From the NCBI RefSeq assembly GCF_047425875.1, contig NZ_CP179727.1:372001-436000 (forward strand): a DNA stretch of 64,000 nt, in the 5' to 3' direction. The notes below the pieces were generated by a model. It had not been told where the DNA came from. It did no database searches and saw nothing but the letters and a program-made list of their open reading frames with translations. Below, piece by piece: positions 27,467-36,792 of the stretch; the stretch's first letter is position 1, and every line of letters begins with the position of its first letter. The position numbers and the translations under genes are program-made. This DNA is from Macrococcoides animalis. Lineage in GTDB: Bacteria; Bacillota; Bacilli; Staphylococcales; Staphylococcaceae.

Positions 27467-28189
27467 ATGAGTAATGGATTAATTACTCCGTTTACGATTG
27501 ACAGCAGTTATTTAGCACGCATAGTAAAAATTGGTATTTATTTTCCGAATGAATTTTCACCTTTTGTTGAGCATACATTATTTCTTTGTTTTGATGGACA
27601 AGATGTGAGTCAAATCGGTCAGATTCATCGTAAATATGAAAGGCTTGTCGAGGATGCCATTGATCCTGCAGTCTTCGTTTTTATCCATTACACGAATGTC
27701 ACTCAAAGAAGTAATGAGTATCACCCGGAAGGCGTGGATCGAAAAAAATATCAATCATTTATTGTTAAAGAATTATTACCATATTTAGAAAGTGCATTTC
27801 ACATCACTCATACAAAAGAGCGAACCATCCTTATTGGTGATAGTTTAGCGGCGAGTATTTCACTCACACTAACTTTAGAACAACCCGATCTATCATCAAA
27901 AGCTGTCCTCTTCTCGCCAATGGTTACAAATAATATTATTAAACAAATCAATTATTTAGATAAAGAAGTAAAAGAGGCTCTCGATTACTATGTAGTTGTT
28001 GGTAATAAAGAGGATAACTTTGAACTGTTGACTGGTGGTTTTGCCGATTTCTTAAACCCAATACGTGAATTCCATCACGTATTAACAGCAAAAAGCATTC
28101 GCCATTATTATGAAGAAATTAATGGTGGCCATAATTGGAAAACTTGGAAACCTCAAATTGAAAAAAGTTTAAATTATTACTTAAACTAA
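27467..28189 (+). CDS. Putative esterase, YjcH-like alpha/beta hydrolase
   Basis: A 240-aa hydrolase of the esterase-D/Fes-like group. The nucleophile elbow is ILIGDSLAASIS (Ser), with an acidic residue in VVVGNKEDNFE and the His in NGGHNWKTW. No signal peptide, so cytosolic. It is followed by a YjcG homologue, as in the B. subtilis yjcG-yjcH pair. ATG 27467 follows AGAGGTGAT; the GTG at 27458 is in that site. The substrate is unknown. Confidence 0.8.
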   Translation: MSNGLITPFTIDSSYLARIVKIGIYFPNEFSPFVEHTLFLCFDGQDVSQIGQIHRKYERLVEDAIDPAVFVFIHYTNVTQRSNEYHPEGVDRKKYQSFIVKELLPYLESAFHITHTKERTILIGDSLAASISLTLTLEQPDLSSKAVLFSPMVTNNIIKQINYLDKEVKEALDYYVVVGNKEDNFELLTGGFADFLNPIREFHHVLTAKSIRHYYEEINGGHNWKTWKPQIEKSLNYYLN

Positions 28190-28232
28190 AATTCTGATAT
28201 AATTGAATTATCAGAATAAAGGGGGCAACATT

Positions 28233-28742
28233 ATGAAATTAGGCATCGTACTTTACCCATCAAAATCTTATCAAGATGAAATCAACAAATATCGAAAAAG
28301 ATATGATTCACATTACGCATTAATTACTCCTCACATCACAATTAAGGAAGCATTTGAGGTCGAAGAAAGCGACATTGATGTAGTAACAGAAAAATTAAAA
28401 GACATTGCAACATCAATTCAGCCTATCGAAATCAATGTTGAAAAAGCGTCTGATTTTGCACCGACTCAAAATGTCATTTATCTTAAAGTGACGCCAAATG
28501 ATAACTTAGTAAAACTTTATGAATTATTAAATGATGGAACTTTCTATGGTAAAAATGAATATCCATTCGTACCACACTTTACGATTGGACAAGGATTTAC
28601 ATCTCAGGAATTTGAAGATTTAAAAGGGCAATTATCTATGACAGATGTAAAACATACTGAAATAATTGATACATTAAGCCTTTGCTATCAATTAGACAAT
28701 GAAACTTGGAATGTAAAAGAAACATTTAAATTAGGTGAATAA
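28233..28742 (+). CDS. YjcG-type 2H phosphoesterase
   Basis: A 169-aa protein of the 2'-5' RNA ligase-like (2H) superfamily. The two HxTx motifs that define the active site are visible: PHITIKEAF (about residue 32) and PHFTIGQGF (about residue 112). B. subtilis YjcG is 171 aa and structurally known, but its substrate is not settled. ATG 28233 follows AAAGGGGGC; the ATG at 28203 lies before it without a site. It pairs with the esterase gene just upstream (43 bp between). Confidence 0.88.
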   Translation: MKLGIVLYPSKSYQDEINKYRKRYDSHYALITPHITIKEAFEVEESDIDVVTEKLKDIATSIQPIEINVEKASDFAPTQNVIYLKVTPNDNLVKLYELLNDGTFYGKNEYPFVPHFTIGQGFTSQEFEDLKGQLSMTDVKHTEIIDTLSLCYQLDNETWNVKETFKLGE

Positions 28743-28748
28743 AAATTA

Positions 28749-28790
28749 AAAAGAAGGTTGCGATGATTCAAACTTATCGCAACCTTTTTA
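28749..28790. terminator. Bidirectional terminator between yjcG and fabI
   Basis: AAGGTTGCGAT and its complement form an 11-bp stem, flanked by A and T runs, between converging genes. Confidence 0.8.
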
Positions 28791-28810
28791 ATATAAAGTT
28801 ATTATTTTAT

Positions 28811-29584
28811 TTACCCTACAATATGATATCCGCCATCTACGTGAATGTTCTCTCCTGTGACACCACTAGATAAATCAGATAGCAGGTATAAAGCCGTCTT
28901 GCCCACTTCAATAATATCAACATTTCGGCGCAGTGGTGCATGCGTTTCAATTTCTTTTAAAATAGTATTAAAGTTACCTACTCCTTTAGCACTTAATGTA
29001 CGTATTGGCCCCGCAGAAATTGCATTGACACGAATCCCGTCTTGTCCTAAGTCGGATGCTAAATATTTCACATTCGCTTCAAGTGATGCTTTTGCAACTC
29101 CCATAACGTTATAGTTCGGTACGGCAAATTCACCACCGATATAAGTTGTTGTAACGATTGATCCGTTACCATCCATTATCTTAGAAGCTTCACGAGCTAC
29201 AATTGTTAATGAATATGAACTAATATCTTGGGCTAATAAGAATCCTTCACGACTTGTATCAATAAAGCGACCACGTAAATCTTCCATATTCGCAAAAGCA
29301 ATAGAATGAAATACCCCATCAATTTTCCCATACTTTTCTTTAATTGAAGCAAAAGCATTAATTACGTCTTCATCACTTTGAACATCACACTGAATCATAT
29401 CTGCATTTTTGTTATTTTTTAAATTCGGTAATAACTTTTCTAATTCTTTCATACTTCTTTCTTTTCGATACGTAAACACTAATTTACATCCTGCTTCATC
29501 AAGTACTTGAGCTACACCATACGCGATACTTCTTTTATTGGCAATTCCCATAATTACATAAACATTATCCGTAAAATTTAACAT
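28811..29584 (-). CDS. fabI: Enoyl-ACP reductase FabI
   Basis: A 257-aa short-chain reductase that completes each fatty-acid elongation cycle with NAD(P)H. It shows the cofactor segment VMGIANKRSIAYGVA and the catalytic pattern around the Tyr/Lys pair in YNVMGVAKASLEAN, with SSYSLTIVAREA before. Length equals S. aureus FabI (256 aa), the triclosan target. ATG 29584 follows AAAGGAG; the TTG just before it is less likely. A FapR-like operator lies 27-43 bp upstream. It stands alone, converging on yjcG. Confidence 0.93.
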   Translation of the reverse strand: MLNFTDNVYVIMGIANKRSIAYGVAQVLDEAGCKLVFTYRKERSMKELEKLLPNLKNNKNADMIQCDVQSDEDVINAFASIKEKYGKIDGVFHSIAFANMEDLRGRFIDTSREGFLLAQDISSYSLTIVAREASKIMDGNGSIVTTTYIGGEFAVPNYNVMGVAKASLEANVKYLASDLGQDGIRVNAISAGPIRTLSAKGVGNFNTILKEIETHAPLRRNVDIIEVGKTALYLLSDLSSGVTGENIHVDGGYHIVG

Positions 29585-29610
29585 CAAAACTCTCCTTTTA
29601 TATGTTAGTT

Positions 29611-29627
29611 CTAGTATCTACTACTAA
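29611..29627 (-). promoter_or_regulatory. FapR-like operator at fabI
   Basis: CTAGTATCTACTACTAA (plus strand) resembles the 17-bp FapR palindrome TTAGTATCNNNTACTAA and the box found at fabH in this window. FapR represses fatty-acid genes and is released by malonyl-CoA in Bacillales. Confidence 0.6.
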
Positions 29628-29671
29628 TTAATTTCAACTATATCACAAAATGTTTGGTTAAAAAAGAAAAA

Positions 29672-29704
29672 TAGCAAGGGACATTGATTTATTGTCCCTT
29701 GCTA
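29672..29704 (-). terminator. Terminator of the yjbL-to-antiporter operon
   Basis: A perfect 12-bp stem TAGCAAGGGACA with a 9-nt loop, followed on the minus strand by TATTTTTC. Confidence 0.8.
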
Positions 29705-29709
29705 AATAG

Positions 29710-31548
29710 TTAAAACAACTCTAATTCACGTTTAATTTCATCGACATACTTTCTTTCACCCGTAACAATTAAACGGTCTTTAAAGTGAAGTTCGGTATCA
29801 CCGTGAGGTACAATAGAGTCATTACCACGTAATATACGAACGAAGATAATGTCACCTGAAAACGGAAATTCTCGCAACTGCATCTCGTGATATCTAGTAT
29901 TTAACATTTCAATTTCGTAAAGTGCTGTTTCAACGTTAGACAATAGATTTAACATATTTGGTGATTCAATTAAACCTTTTAATAATGTTTTCGTACTTTG
30001 GAATTCACTAAATACTTCAATACCTTCTTCTGTTAAACGTTCATCTTCTTGTAAAGTTTCAACGCGACAAATCACACGCGAAACACCTTCTTGTTTTGCC
30101 ATTACCGCGACTTTACGGTTAATTGATTCGTCATTTGCTGAACATACTACAATATCAAAATCAAATAATCCACGTTGTAACAATTCTTCATACTCATATG
30201 CGTTAAGTTGTATAGTATTCAAATCTTGAATCGTTCGTTTATCCACATTATTTTTTAAATAGAATAAAGTTGGTAAGTATAAATCCGATTTGAAACTTTG
30301 TGCAACTGGGATTGATAACTGATTTTTCCCAATGAATGCCACTTTAATCATTTTCTCTTCAGTATGGGCAACAGGAAATATTCTTTTAAATAGGATAGGG
30401 ACTATAACACATGTAATAACTGCTGCTAAAATTAAAGTTCCACTTGTTGTAGCATCTATAGTTCCTAATCTCTCAGCAATTTTTGCTGAGGCGATTACAA
30501 GTGATAATGTTGAAGTTAATAAAAATGATGAAGCTACAACCGTTTTCGTATCATACCATTTCTTAAGTACCCATATTGGGATAATTTTCGTTAAATAAAA
30601 CGCAATTAATAAAAATGGAATTAAGATTAAACCTGATGGATTTTTAAATAACGATGGTATATCTAAGTCTACACCAACCATTATAAAGAACATTGGGATG
30701 AAGAAACCGTAGCCGAATGAATCTAATTTATTGACCATATCTTTGTCTGGACCAAGAAGACTCACAACACACCCAGCTAAAAATGCACCTAGAATATTTT
30801 CAGCACCAACGCCTTCTGCAAGTGCCACAAGTAATATGATTAGTGCGAACACTGCACGTATACCAATTTGAGTTGTACCAGCCATTAGCTTTTCTAAAAA
30901 TGGCGCTTTCTTAAAGTTCTTCCCTGTAACATAGAATAGTGCTGTAAATACAATCAAAATACCGATTAACCAAATTGGCGAATCTCCTTGTGCATATAAT
31001 GTACCGTATAACGTTAATAATAAAATAGTCGCTAAATCAGCAATTACAGCTACTAATAAAATGATTTGTCCAATTGTTGTTTGCATAATATTCATTTCTT
31101 TTAAAGTTGGTACAACAACCCCTAGAGAAATGGTTGAGATAACAATCACCATTAGCAATACATCGTCAATAATACCTGACCATTTGAAAATATATGCTGC
31201 AAGTATAGATAATAATAGTATACCTGCAAAAATAATAACAGCAATTATCAATGGGTTTGGTTCTCTATGTTTGTCTTTCTTTTGGTTCGGTGAAGATTTG
31301 AATGCTTTAAAGTCAATTTCTAATCCACTTAAAAACATTAAAAAGATAAACCCTAAGGTCGATAACATATTTAACATATCAGTACGGTCTACCCAATTGA
31401 ATAATGACTTACCAACGATAATACCCATTATTATTTCAGCAACCACGACTGGTAAAAAATTAATACGTAATCTATTAATAATGATTGGTGTTAAGAATGC
31501 ACACACGACAACGATTACTAAAGATAATAATTCTGCATGATTTCCCAT
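29710..31548 (-). CDS. CPA2-family K+(Na+)/H+ antiporter with RCK domain
   Basis: A 612-aa monovalent cation:proton antiporter. About twelve helices (residues 5-390) include the CPA2 motif AEGVGAENILGAFLAG. A cytosolic RCK/TrkA-N domain follows (about 400-520, IKVAFIGKNQLSIPVAQSF), then a TrkA-C domain (about 525-610). The RCK glycine motif is not the canonical GxGxxG, so ligand binding may be altered. It corresponds to B. subtilis YjbQ by position after the relQ-nadK-rluD genes. It is the last gene of the operon, nine bp after mgtE, with AGGAGG as ribosome binding site. Confidence 0.88.
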   Translation of the reverse strand: MGNHAELLSLVIVVVCAFLTPIIINRLRINFLPVVVAEIIMGIIVGKSLFNWVDRTDMLNMLSTLGFIFLMFLSGLEIDFKAFKSSPNQKKDKHREPNPLIIAVIIFAGILLLSILAAYIFKWSGIIDDVLLMVIVISTISLGVVVPTLKEMNIMQTTIGQIILLVAVIADLATILLLTLYGTLYAQGDSPIWLIGILIVFTALFYVTGKNFKKAPFLEKLMAGTTQIGIRAVFALIILLVALAEGVGAENILGAFLAGCVVSLLGPDKDMVNKLDSFGYGFFIPMFFIMVGVDLDIPSLFKNPSGLILIPFLLIAFYLTKIIPIWVLKKWYDTKTVVASSFLLTSTLSLVIASAKIAERLGTIDATTSGTLILAAVITCVIVPILFKRIFPVAHTEEKMIKVAFIGKNQLSIPVAQSFKSDLYLPTLFYLKNNVDKRTIQDLNTIQLNAYEYEELLQRGLFDFDIVVCSANDESINRKVAVMAKQEGVSRVICRVETLQEDERLTEEGIEVFSEFQSTKTLLKGLIESPNMLNLLSNVETALYEIEMLNTRYHEMQLREFPFSGDIIFVRILRGNDSIVPHGDTELHFKDRLIVTGERKYVDEIKRELELF

Positions 31549-31557
31549 CTTGACCTC

Positions 31558-32934
31558 CTAAGTTAAATAACTCATAAATGTAGTAGCTAATCCAAAATAA
31601 ATCAACATACTAATAATATCATTTGTTGTAGATATAAATGGTCCACTAGCAACCGCTGGGTCAATATTTAAACGGTGCATGATCAATGGTACCATCGCAC
31701 CAGCAAGTGTAGCGACAGTCATTGCAATTGTTAAACTAAAGCACACAATTAAACCAAGAACTGGTGTTTTATATATAACACAAATAATAATAAATAGCAT
31801 AATCGAACAACTCAGTCCTGTAATGAAACCTGAACCCGCTTCGCGCAGAGCTAATTTAAATTTGCTTTGTTCACCAATTTCACCGGTCGAAATACCACGT
31901 ACTACAACAGCTAAACTTTGAGTACCCGAGTTACCGGCCATACCCCCTATCAAAGGAATAAATGCTGCAAGAAGCGCCACTTTACTTAATGTATTTTCAA
32001 ACTGTCCTAGTATTGAAGCAGTTATCATTCCCATCACAGTCAGCGCCATAAGCCATGGCAGACGTTTACGTGCTGTTGCAAACATTGAATCATCTGTTGA
32101 GTCAATATCACTTACCCCTGCAAGTTTTGAGTAGTCTTCACTTGCCTCTTCATCGATAACATCTAAGATATCATCAATAGTGATAATTCCAAGTAAATGA
32201 TTTTGGTAATCGACAACTGGAATTGCTAAGAAATCATAGTCTTTCATTACATTTGCGACATCTTCTTGGTCATCTGCAACATTTACACTAATCACACGTT
32301 CGTTCATGACGTCTTCAATGTATTCATCGTTTTCCGCAACAATTAAATCTCTCAGTGAAATTACGCCAACAAGTTGTTTTTTCTCGTTTAATACAAAGAT
32401 ATAGTAAATAGTCTCCGCGTGTGGTGCTTGTTCTTTCAACTGAATCATTGCTTCTCGTACAGTACTTAATGATGATACTGAAATAAATTCAGTTGTCATT
32501 AATCCACCAGCAGTATCCTCTTCATAATGAATTAACGCTTTTATTTCACTTGCCGTATCTTTATCCATTAACAAAAGTAGGCCAGCTATTTTTGTTTTCG
32601 GCAACATTTTTAATATATCAACTGCATTATCCAAGGACATTTCTGCAAACATACTGCTCGCATAGCGTGCATCCATTTCTTCAAATATGTGATCGTATTC
32701 GTCCTCTTCCATTTCAGTCGATTCTAAAAATTCAGCGACTTCTTTCGGTGATAAGAAATGATAAATCTTATCCCTTACTTCGTCACTAGATTCGGAGAAA
32801 TATTCACCTTGATCATAAGTATGGAGCTCAAGAAATTCTTCTCTAAATCGATCTATTTCACCTTGTAATAACAAGTCATCTAATACTTCTTTGTTATACA
32901 TCTCTTCTTCTAATACAACTTCTTCTTCTGCCAT
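31558..32934 (-). CDS. mgtE: Magnesium transporter MgtE
   Basis: A 458-aa Mg2+ channel. An acidic cytosolic N domain (about 15-130) is followed by two CBS domains (about 140-250; AGGLMTTEFISVS and DVMNERVISVNVAD) that sense Mg2+, and five helices (about 285-458) with the pore segment GGMAGNSGTQSLAVVVRGI. ATG 32934 follows GGAGGTGA; an upstream TTG at 32955 is less likely. It is inside the yjbL-relQ-nadK-rluD operon. No M-box riboswitch is present in the 25-bp gap upstream. Confidence 0.93.
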   Translation of the reverse strand: MAEEEVVLEEEMYNKEVLDDLLLQGEIDRFREEFLELHTYDQGEYFSESSDEVRDKIYHFLSPKEVAEFLESTEMEEDEYDHIFEEMDARYASSMFAEMSLDNAVDILKMLPKTKIAGLLLLMDKDTASEIKALIHYEEDTAGGLMTTEFISVSSLSTVREAMIQLKEQAPHAETIYYIFVLNEKKQLVGVISLRDLIVAENDEYIEDVMNERVISVNVADDQEDVANVMKDYDFLAIPVVDYQNHLLGIITIDDILDVIDEEASEDYSKLAGVSDIDSTDDSMFATARKRLPWLMALTVMGMITASILGQFENTLSKVALLAAFIPLIGGMAGNSGTQSLAVVVRGISTGEIGEQSKFKLALREAGSGFITGLSCSIMLFIIICVIYKTPVLGLIVCFSLTIAMTVATLAGAMVPLIMHRLNIDPAVASGPFISTTNDIISMLIYFGLATTFMSYLT

Positions 32935-32959
32935 AATTTCACCTCCAAAATACAATTAA

Positions 32960-33823
32960 TTATAACACATCAAAAATGTGACTGAAATCTTTAGGAATAG
33001 GTAATTCAATGTTAATCATGTCATTTGTAAGTGGTTGTTTAAATGTTACTTGATTTGCGTGTAAAGCATGTCGATTGAGCTGACAATCTTCTCCGTACAG
33101 TGTATCACCTATTAAAGGATGCCCAATAGCTTGAAAATGGACGCGAATTTGATGTGTTCGTCCGGTATGCAATTTAACTTTAACCAATGATATATCACGA
33201 TCAGCATCATAAAGAAGACATGAATATTCTGTTCTGGAAGATTTGCCAGACACACTTACGGTCCTAGTAATAATTGAATCCTGTGCGCGATCAATAGGCA
33301 TACAAACGTTACCTGAGTATTTTACTTCGCCAACACACAACAGTAAATAGTTTTTTTCTATTTTATTCGTTAGCAAATGATGAAACAGCTGATGCTTAGC
33401 GAACACAACAATACCACTCGTATTTCGGTCAAGCCTACTTACAGGATGCAATACACTTCTGTCATTTGTATTGCGCTCCATATAACCATATACTGCTTCT
33501 ATCAAACTGTCATGTGGATGTAGTTGTGACGGAATGGTATTCATATAACTGGGTTTATTCACAATAATTAACATACAATCTTCAAATAAAACTTCTACTT
33601 GCAGATTACTTGGTTTTAAATTTGGACTTTTGACCTCATCAGGAAGTGTCACTTCAAGAACGTCACCTGTCTTTAATGGTTCACGAACCGTCACTGGCCA
33701 ATCATTAACAAGTAAAGCGCCATTTTGTTTAATGGCGCTTAACGATTTCTTACTATAGTTTTGATTCAATAAAAATGCTTTAACAGTTGTGGCTTCTTTT
33801 ATAACGTATTGTAATTGAATCAT
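32960..33823 (-). CDS. RluA/RluD-family pseudouridine synthase
   Basis: A 287-aa RNA pseudouridine synthase. The catalytic Asp is in HPVSRLDRNTSGIVVFAK, with LHTGRTHQIRVH further on. An N-terminal S4-like region is present (about 12-75). It corresponds to B. subtilis YjbO by position; the target uridine is not known. Its start overlaps the nadK stop by four bases (ATGA), so the two are translationally coupled. It is 25 bp upstream of mgtE. Confidence 0.9.
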   Translation of the reverse strand: MIQLQYVIKEATTVKAFLLNQNYSKKSLSAIKQNGALLVNDWPVTVREPLKTGDVLEVTLPDEVKSPNLKPSNLQVEVLFEDCMLIIVNKPSYMNTIPSQLHPHDSLIEAVYGYMERNTNDRSVLHPVSRLDRNTSGIVVFAKHQLFHHLLTNKIEKNYLLLCVGEVKYSGNVCMPIDRAQDSIITRTVSVSGKSSRTEYSCLLYDADRDISLVKVKLHTGRTHQIRVHFQAIGHPLIGDTLYGEDCQLNRHALHANQVTFKQPLTNDMINIELPIPKDFSHIFDVL

Positions 33824-34617
33824 TCGTTTGCAATAAATGAATCGTGTACTCTCTTCCAGAACGGAAAAGGTCTAAATCGTGCAAAACGAACTTTTTCATC
33901 TGCAACACGATACTGTATCGAAGCCACACCTTTATGATCTGCTGTCAGATGATCAAATGTTAATTGTAACGTACTTGGATTAGCTGGCACAACTTGGCAC
34001 GTATGATGTTTAGGCAACACGAGTGGTGAACCAACTGTTCTAAATACACGGTTATTAATAGATGCAATTTCAGTAATTTGCATCGCTTCAAGTGAAGGAT
34101 GAATTAATGCACCACCTAAAGCCTTATTATAAGCTGTAGAACCACTCGGTGTAGAAATACACAACCCATCTCCTCTAAAACGTTCAAACTGATCCCCACG
34201 AATGAATAAGTCAGCAACAAGTGTCGCCCCATTATGTGTCTTGACAGTAGCTTCGTTTAACGCTAAATATCGTGAGGGACGACCTTCATCGTATCGCACG
34301 ATTACTTCTACTAATGGATATTCAATGACTTGAAACGTATCATTATTAATAGCTATTATCAATTTTTCAACCTCATGTGGTAACCAATCAGCATAGAACC
34401 CTAAATGGCCTGTATGAATACCGACAAAACTTGTTTCACTGAGTCTATGACTATATGTATGAAATGCTTGTAATAATGTGCCATCTCCACCAACTGAAAT
34501 AACGATTTCAGGTGTTGAAACATCTTCAGTCATATTAAAGTCCTTCATATAACCTATCATTTTTTGCTTCAATGCATTGCTCTTCGAATCACCTTTAGAT
34601 AAAATATTAAAGCGCAT
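33820..34617 (-). CDS. nadK: NAD kinase
   Basis: A 265-aa enzyme (also called PpnK) that phosphorylates NAD to NADP in the cytosol. The family motifs GGDGTLLQAF, LNEATVK and DGLCISTPSGSTAYNKALGG are intact. ATG 34617 follows GGGGGTGA; an in-frame TTG precedes it. It lies 12 bp after relQ and overlaps the pseudouridine synthase, within the operon yjbL to antiporter. Confidence 0.95.
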   Translation of the reverse strand: MRFNILSKGDSKSNALKQKMIGYMKDFNMTEDVSTPEIVISVGGDGTLLQAFHTYSHRLSETSFVGIHTGHLGFYADWLPHEVEKLIIAINNDTFQVIEYPLVEVIVRYDEGRPSRYLALNEATVKTHNGATLVADLFIRGDQFERFRGDGLCISTPSGSTAYNKALGGALIHPSLEAMQITEIASINNRVFRTVGSPLVLPKHHTCQVVPANPSTLQLTFDHLTADHKGVASIQYRVADEKVRFARFRPFPFWKRVHDSFIANE

Positions 34618-34629
34618 CAATTCACCCCC

Positions 34630-35259
34630 TTAGTCTCTAATCTCACTACGTTGTTCTGAATAAAACTTTTGAGCCTCTTTTATCTCTTCTCGTATTTCTG
34701 ACATTTCTTCATCTAATAAATAAGCCGCTTCTGCAGCACGCTCTAACCGATTTTGAATTTCCGGTGGATAATCCCCTGCATATTTATAACGTAAAGTATG
34801 TTCAATTGTTGCCCAAAAATTCATTGCGAGCGTTCGAATTTGTATTTCTGCTAAAATAAATTTCTGGCCGTTCAACGTTTCAATTGGATATTTTACAATG
34901 ACATGATAAGAACGATATCCACTTTCTTTCGTTTCTTTAATGTAGTCACGTTCTTCAACGACTTCGAAATCATGTCGATTCCTTAATATTTGTACGACGA
35001 CATCAATATCATCAACGAATTGACACATCAAACGTAGTCCTGCAATATCATACATTTCTTCACTTAAACGATCAAATGGAATACCACGTGTATTGGCTTT
35101 TTCAATGATACTTGGTATGGGTTTAACTCGCCCGGTAACAAATTCGATTGGTGAAGATTTTCCTTCATTATGAAATTGTTTACGTATTCCTTTTAATTTA
35201 ATTTTCAATTCATCAATTGCTTGTTTATATGGTGATAAAAATAAATCCCACTGGTTCAT
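34630..35259 (-). CDS. relQ: Small alarmone synthetase RelQ
   Basis: A 209-aa (p)ppGpp synthetase without hydrolase domain. It shows the synthetase motifs GLRLMCQFVDDIDVV, ESGYRSYHVIVKYP and AEIQIRTLAMNFWATIEHTLRYKY, and a C-terminal helix rich in Glu. RelQ responds to cell-wall stress in S. aureus and forms tetramers; that is family knowledge. It is the second gene of the operon, 14 bp after yjbL. Confidence 0.93.
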   Translation of the reverse strand: MNQWDLFLSPYKQAIDELKIKLKGIRKQFHNEGKSSPIEFVTGRVKPIPSIIEKANTRGIPFDRLSEEMYDIAGLRLMCQFVDDIDVVVQILRNRHDFEVVEERDYIKETKESGYRSYHVIVKYPIETLNGQKFILAEIQIRTLAMNFWATIEHTLRYKYAGDYPPEIQNRLERAAEAAYLLDEEMSEIREEIKEAQKFYSEQRSEIRD

Positions 35260-35273
35260 AAAAACACCTCACT

Positions 35274-35618
35274 TTAGAGCTCAAATACCTCTTCTGCACG
35301 TTCAGTAAAAGGTTTTCCGTAATTATAGTTATCTTTAATATTATCCAATAACTCATCAAATTCAGTATTAAAATCAGTTAATTCGATTGTACCGTAAAGG
35401 AACCATGGATAGGCTTTATATGCTTTCATCATCGCCCATGTTTCTTCGACAAAACGTAAATTTGCATATGCATTACCAGCATCTAATAAATATACAAATT
35501 GAAAGTTATCACTATCAACGACCATCGTTCCAGTTGCTTGTACTTCAATTTGAGGTTCTTCTGTTAATAATATAACTTTATTTTCTTCTAATTTAATTTC
35601 ATTGACATGTAAATTCAT
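35274..35618 (-). CDS. YjbL-like small protein upstream of relQ
   Basis: A 114-aa acidic cytosolic protein without a domain I can name. It is first in the operon with relQ, at the place of B. subtilis yjbL. It has no membrane segment or signal. Its start ATG 35618 follows AAGGAG. A structural or regulatory relation to RelQ is conceivable from position only. Confidence 0.75.
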   Translation of the reverse strand: MNLHVNEIKLEENKVILLTEEPQIEVQATGTMVVDSDNFQFVYLLDAGNAYANLRFVEETWAMMKAYKAYPWFLYGTIELTDFNTEFDELLDNIKDNYNYGKPFTERAEEVFEL

Positions 35619-35772
35619 TCTATTATCATCTCCTTAACAAGAATATTTTAACATAAATATTCAAAATACTTTAATGAATTTGTATTTAAGTTATTTAAGT
35701 CATAGTGTAATTTACTTTACTTCATATGTCCTCTTGTACATAATGAAAATATACAACTAAAGGGGGCTCACC

Positions 35773-36360
35773 ATGGAAGAACTTGAAATTGAATTCAAGA
35801 ACATACTCGATTATTCAACATATGAGCAATTGAAATCGGAATTATTTGAAACAGCACCCATCATAACGCAAACAAACTTTTATATCGATACAAACAATTA
35901 TGATTTAAAATCTCATAAATGTGCATTACGCATAAGAGATAACGGATCAAGTAAAGTAATGACCTTAAAAATTCCACAAAAAATTGGCATCATGGAATAC
36001 ACAGGTGCTATCGATGAACGCATTATTGATCAAGAATATATAGAGCAAGGGTATATTCCTGAGAATATAGATGCGCAATTAAAGCATATGAATATTCCAG
36101 ATAACGCATTACGCATTTTTGGAGCATTATCTACGGAACGCCGTGAAGTTGAGTATAAAAATGGCTTGCTTGTACTTGATGCCAGTTACTATTTAGATAC
36201 AAGCGATTACGAATTAGAATATGAAGTTTCAAACTTTGAAGAGGGGCAAATAAATTTTAACGCATTCCTTGAATATTATAACATTGAAAAAAGAGAAACG
36301 TTGAGTAAAGTACAACGATTTTATAATCATTACCAAAAGCTCACAAGCAAAATACTTTAA
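35773..36360 (+). CDS. CYTH-domain phosphatase-like protein (YjbK)
   Basis: A 195-aa CYTH (triphosphate tunnel metalloenzyme) protein. The signature ExExK appears as LEIEFKNI at the N-terminus, and alternating basic and acidic strands follow (ALRIRDN, VMTLKIPQK, RREVEYKNGLLVLDASYYL, YELEYEV). Such enzymes hydrolyse triphosphates or inorganic polyphosphate; the substrate here is unknown. It leads an operon with a truncated haemoglobin and yjbH, as in Bacillus, and is divergent from yjbL-relQ. Confidence 0.88.
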   Translation: MEELEIEFKNILDYSTYEQLKSELFETAPIITQTNFYIDTNNYDLKSHKCALRIRDNGSSKVMTLKIPQKIGIMEYTGAIDERIIDQEYIEQGYIPENIDAQLKHMNIPDNALRIFGALSTERREVEYKNGLLVLDASYYLDTSDYELEYEVSNFEEGQINFNAFLEYYNIEKRETLSKVQRFYNHYQKLTSKIL

Positions 36361-36407
36361 AATTGGTGAATAAATGCTATATTAGTATAAAAGTAAGGAG
36401 ACGCTAT

Positions 36408-36773
36408 ATGGAAACACTCTATGAGCGCATCGGTCAACAAAATCTTTATCAAATGATTGATATATTTTATCGATATGTCTCACAAGACGACCGTATAAAT
36501 CACTTATTTCCTGGAGATTTTGTTGAAACTGCTCGCAAGCAGAAGCAATTCTTAACGCAGTTTCTTGGTGGACCAACACTCTATTCTGATGAACATGGAC
36601 ACCCAATGATGCGTGCCCGTCATATGAACTTTCAAATTGGTGAAAACGAAAAGAAAGCATGGTTAGAAAATATGACACGTGCCGCACACGAAGTTGATAT
36701 GGAAAATGAGGTTAGAGACTATTTACTACAGCGATTAACGTTAACAGCTGAACATATGAAAAACGTCGATTAA
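36408..36773 (+). CDS. Truncated haemoglobin, group II (YjbI/TrHbO)
   Basis: A 121-aa globin: METLYERIGQQNLYQMIDIFY, then FLTQFLGGPTLYSDEHGHP and MRARHMNFQIGENEKKAWL, which holds the proximal His (RHMNF). Group II members bind O2 or NO and are placed beside yjbH in Bacillales, which suggests a link with thiol or nitrosative stress. ATG 36408 follows AAGGAG; a TTG at 36363 is in frame but has no site. Confidence 0.92.
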   Translation: METLYERIGQQNLYQMIDIFYRYVSQDDRINHLFPGDFVETARKQKQFLTQFLGGPTLYSDEHGHPMMRARHMNFQIGENEKKAWLENMTRAAHEVDMENEVRDYLLQRLTLTAEHMKNVD

Positions 36774-36792
36774 AGATTGAAGGTGATGTAGA

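Noticed and set aside
32935..32959. M-box riboswitch before mgtE
   Set aside because: Only 25 bp separate mgtE from the preceding operon gene.
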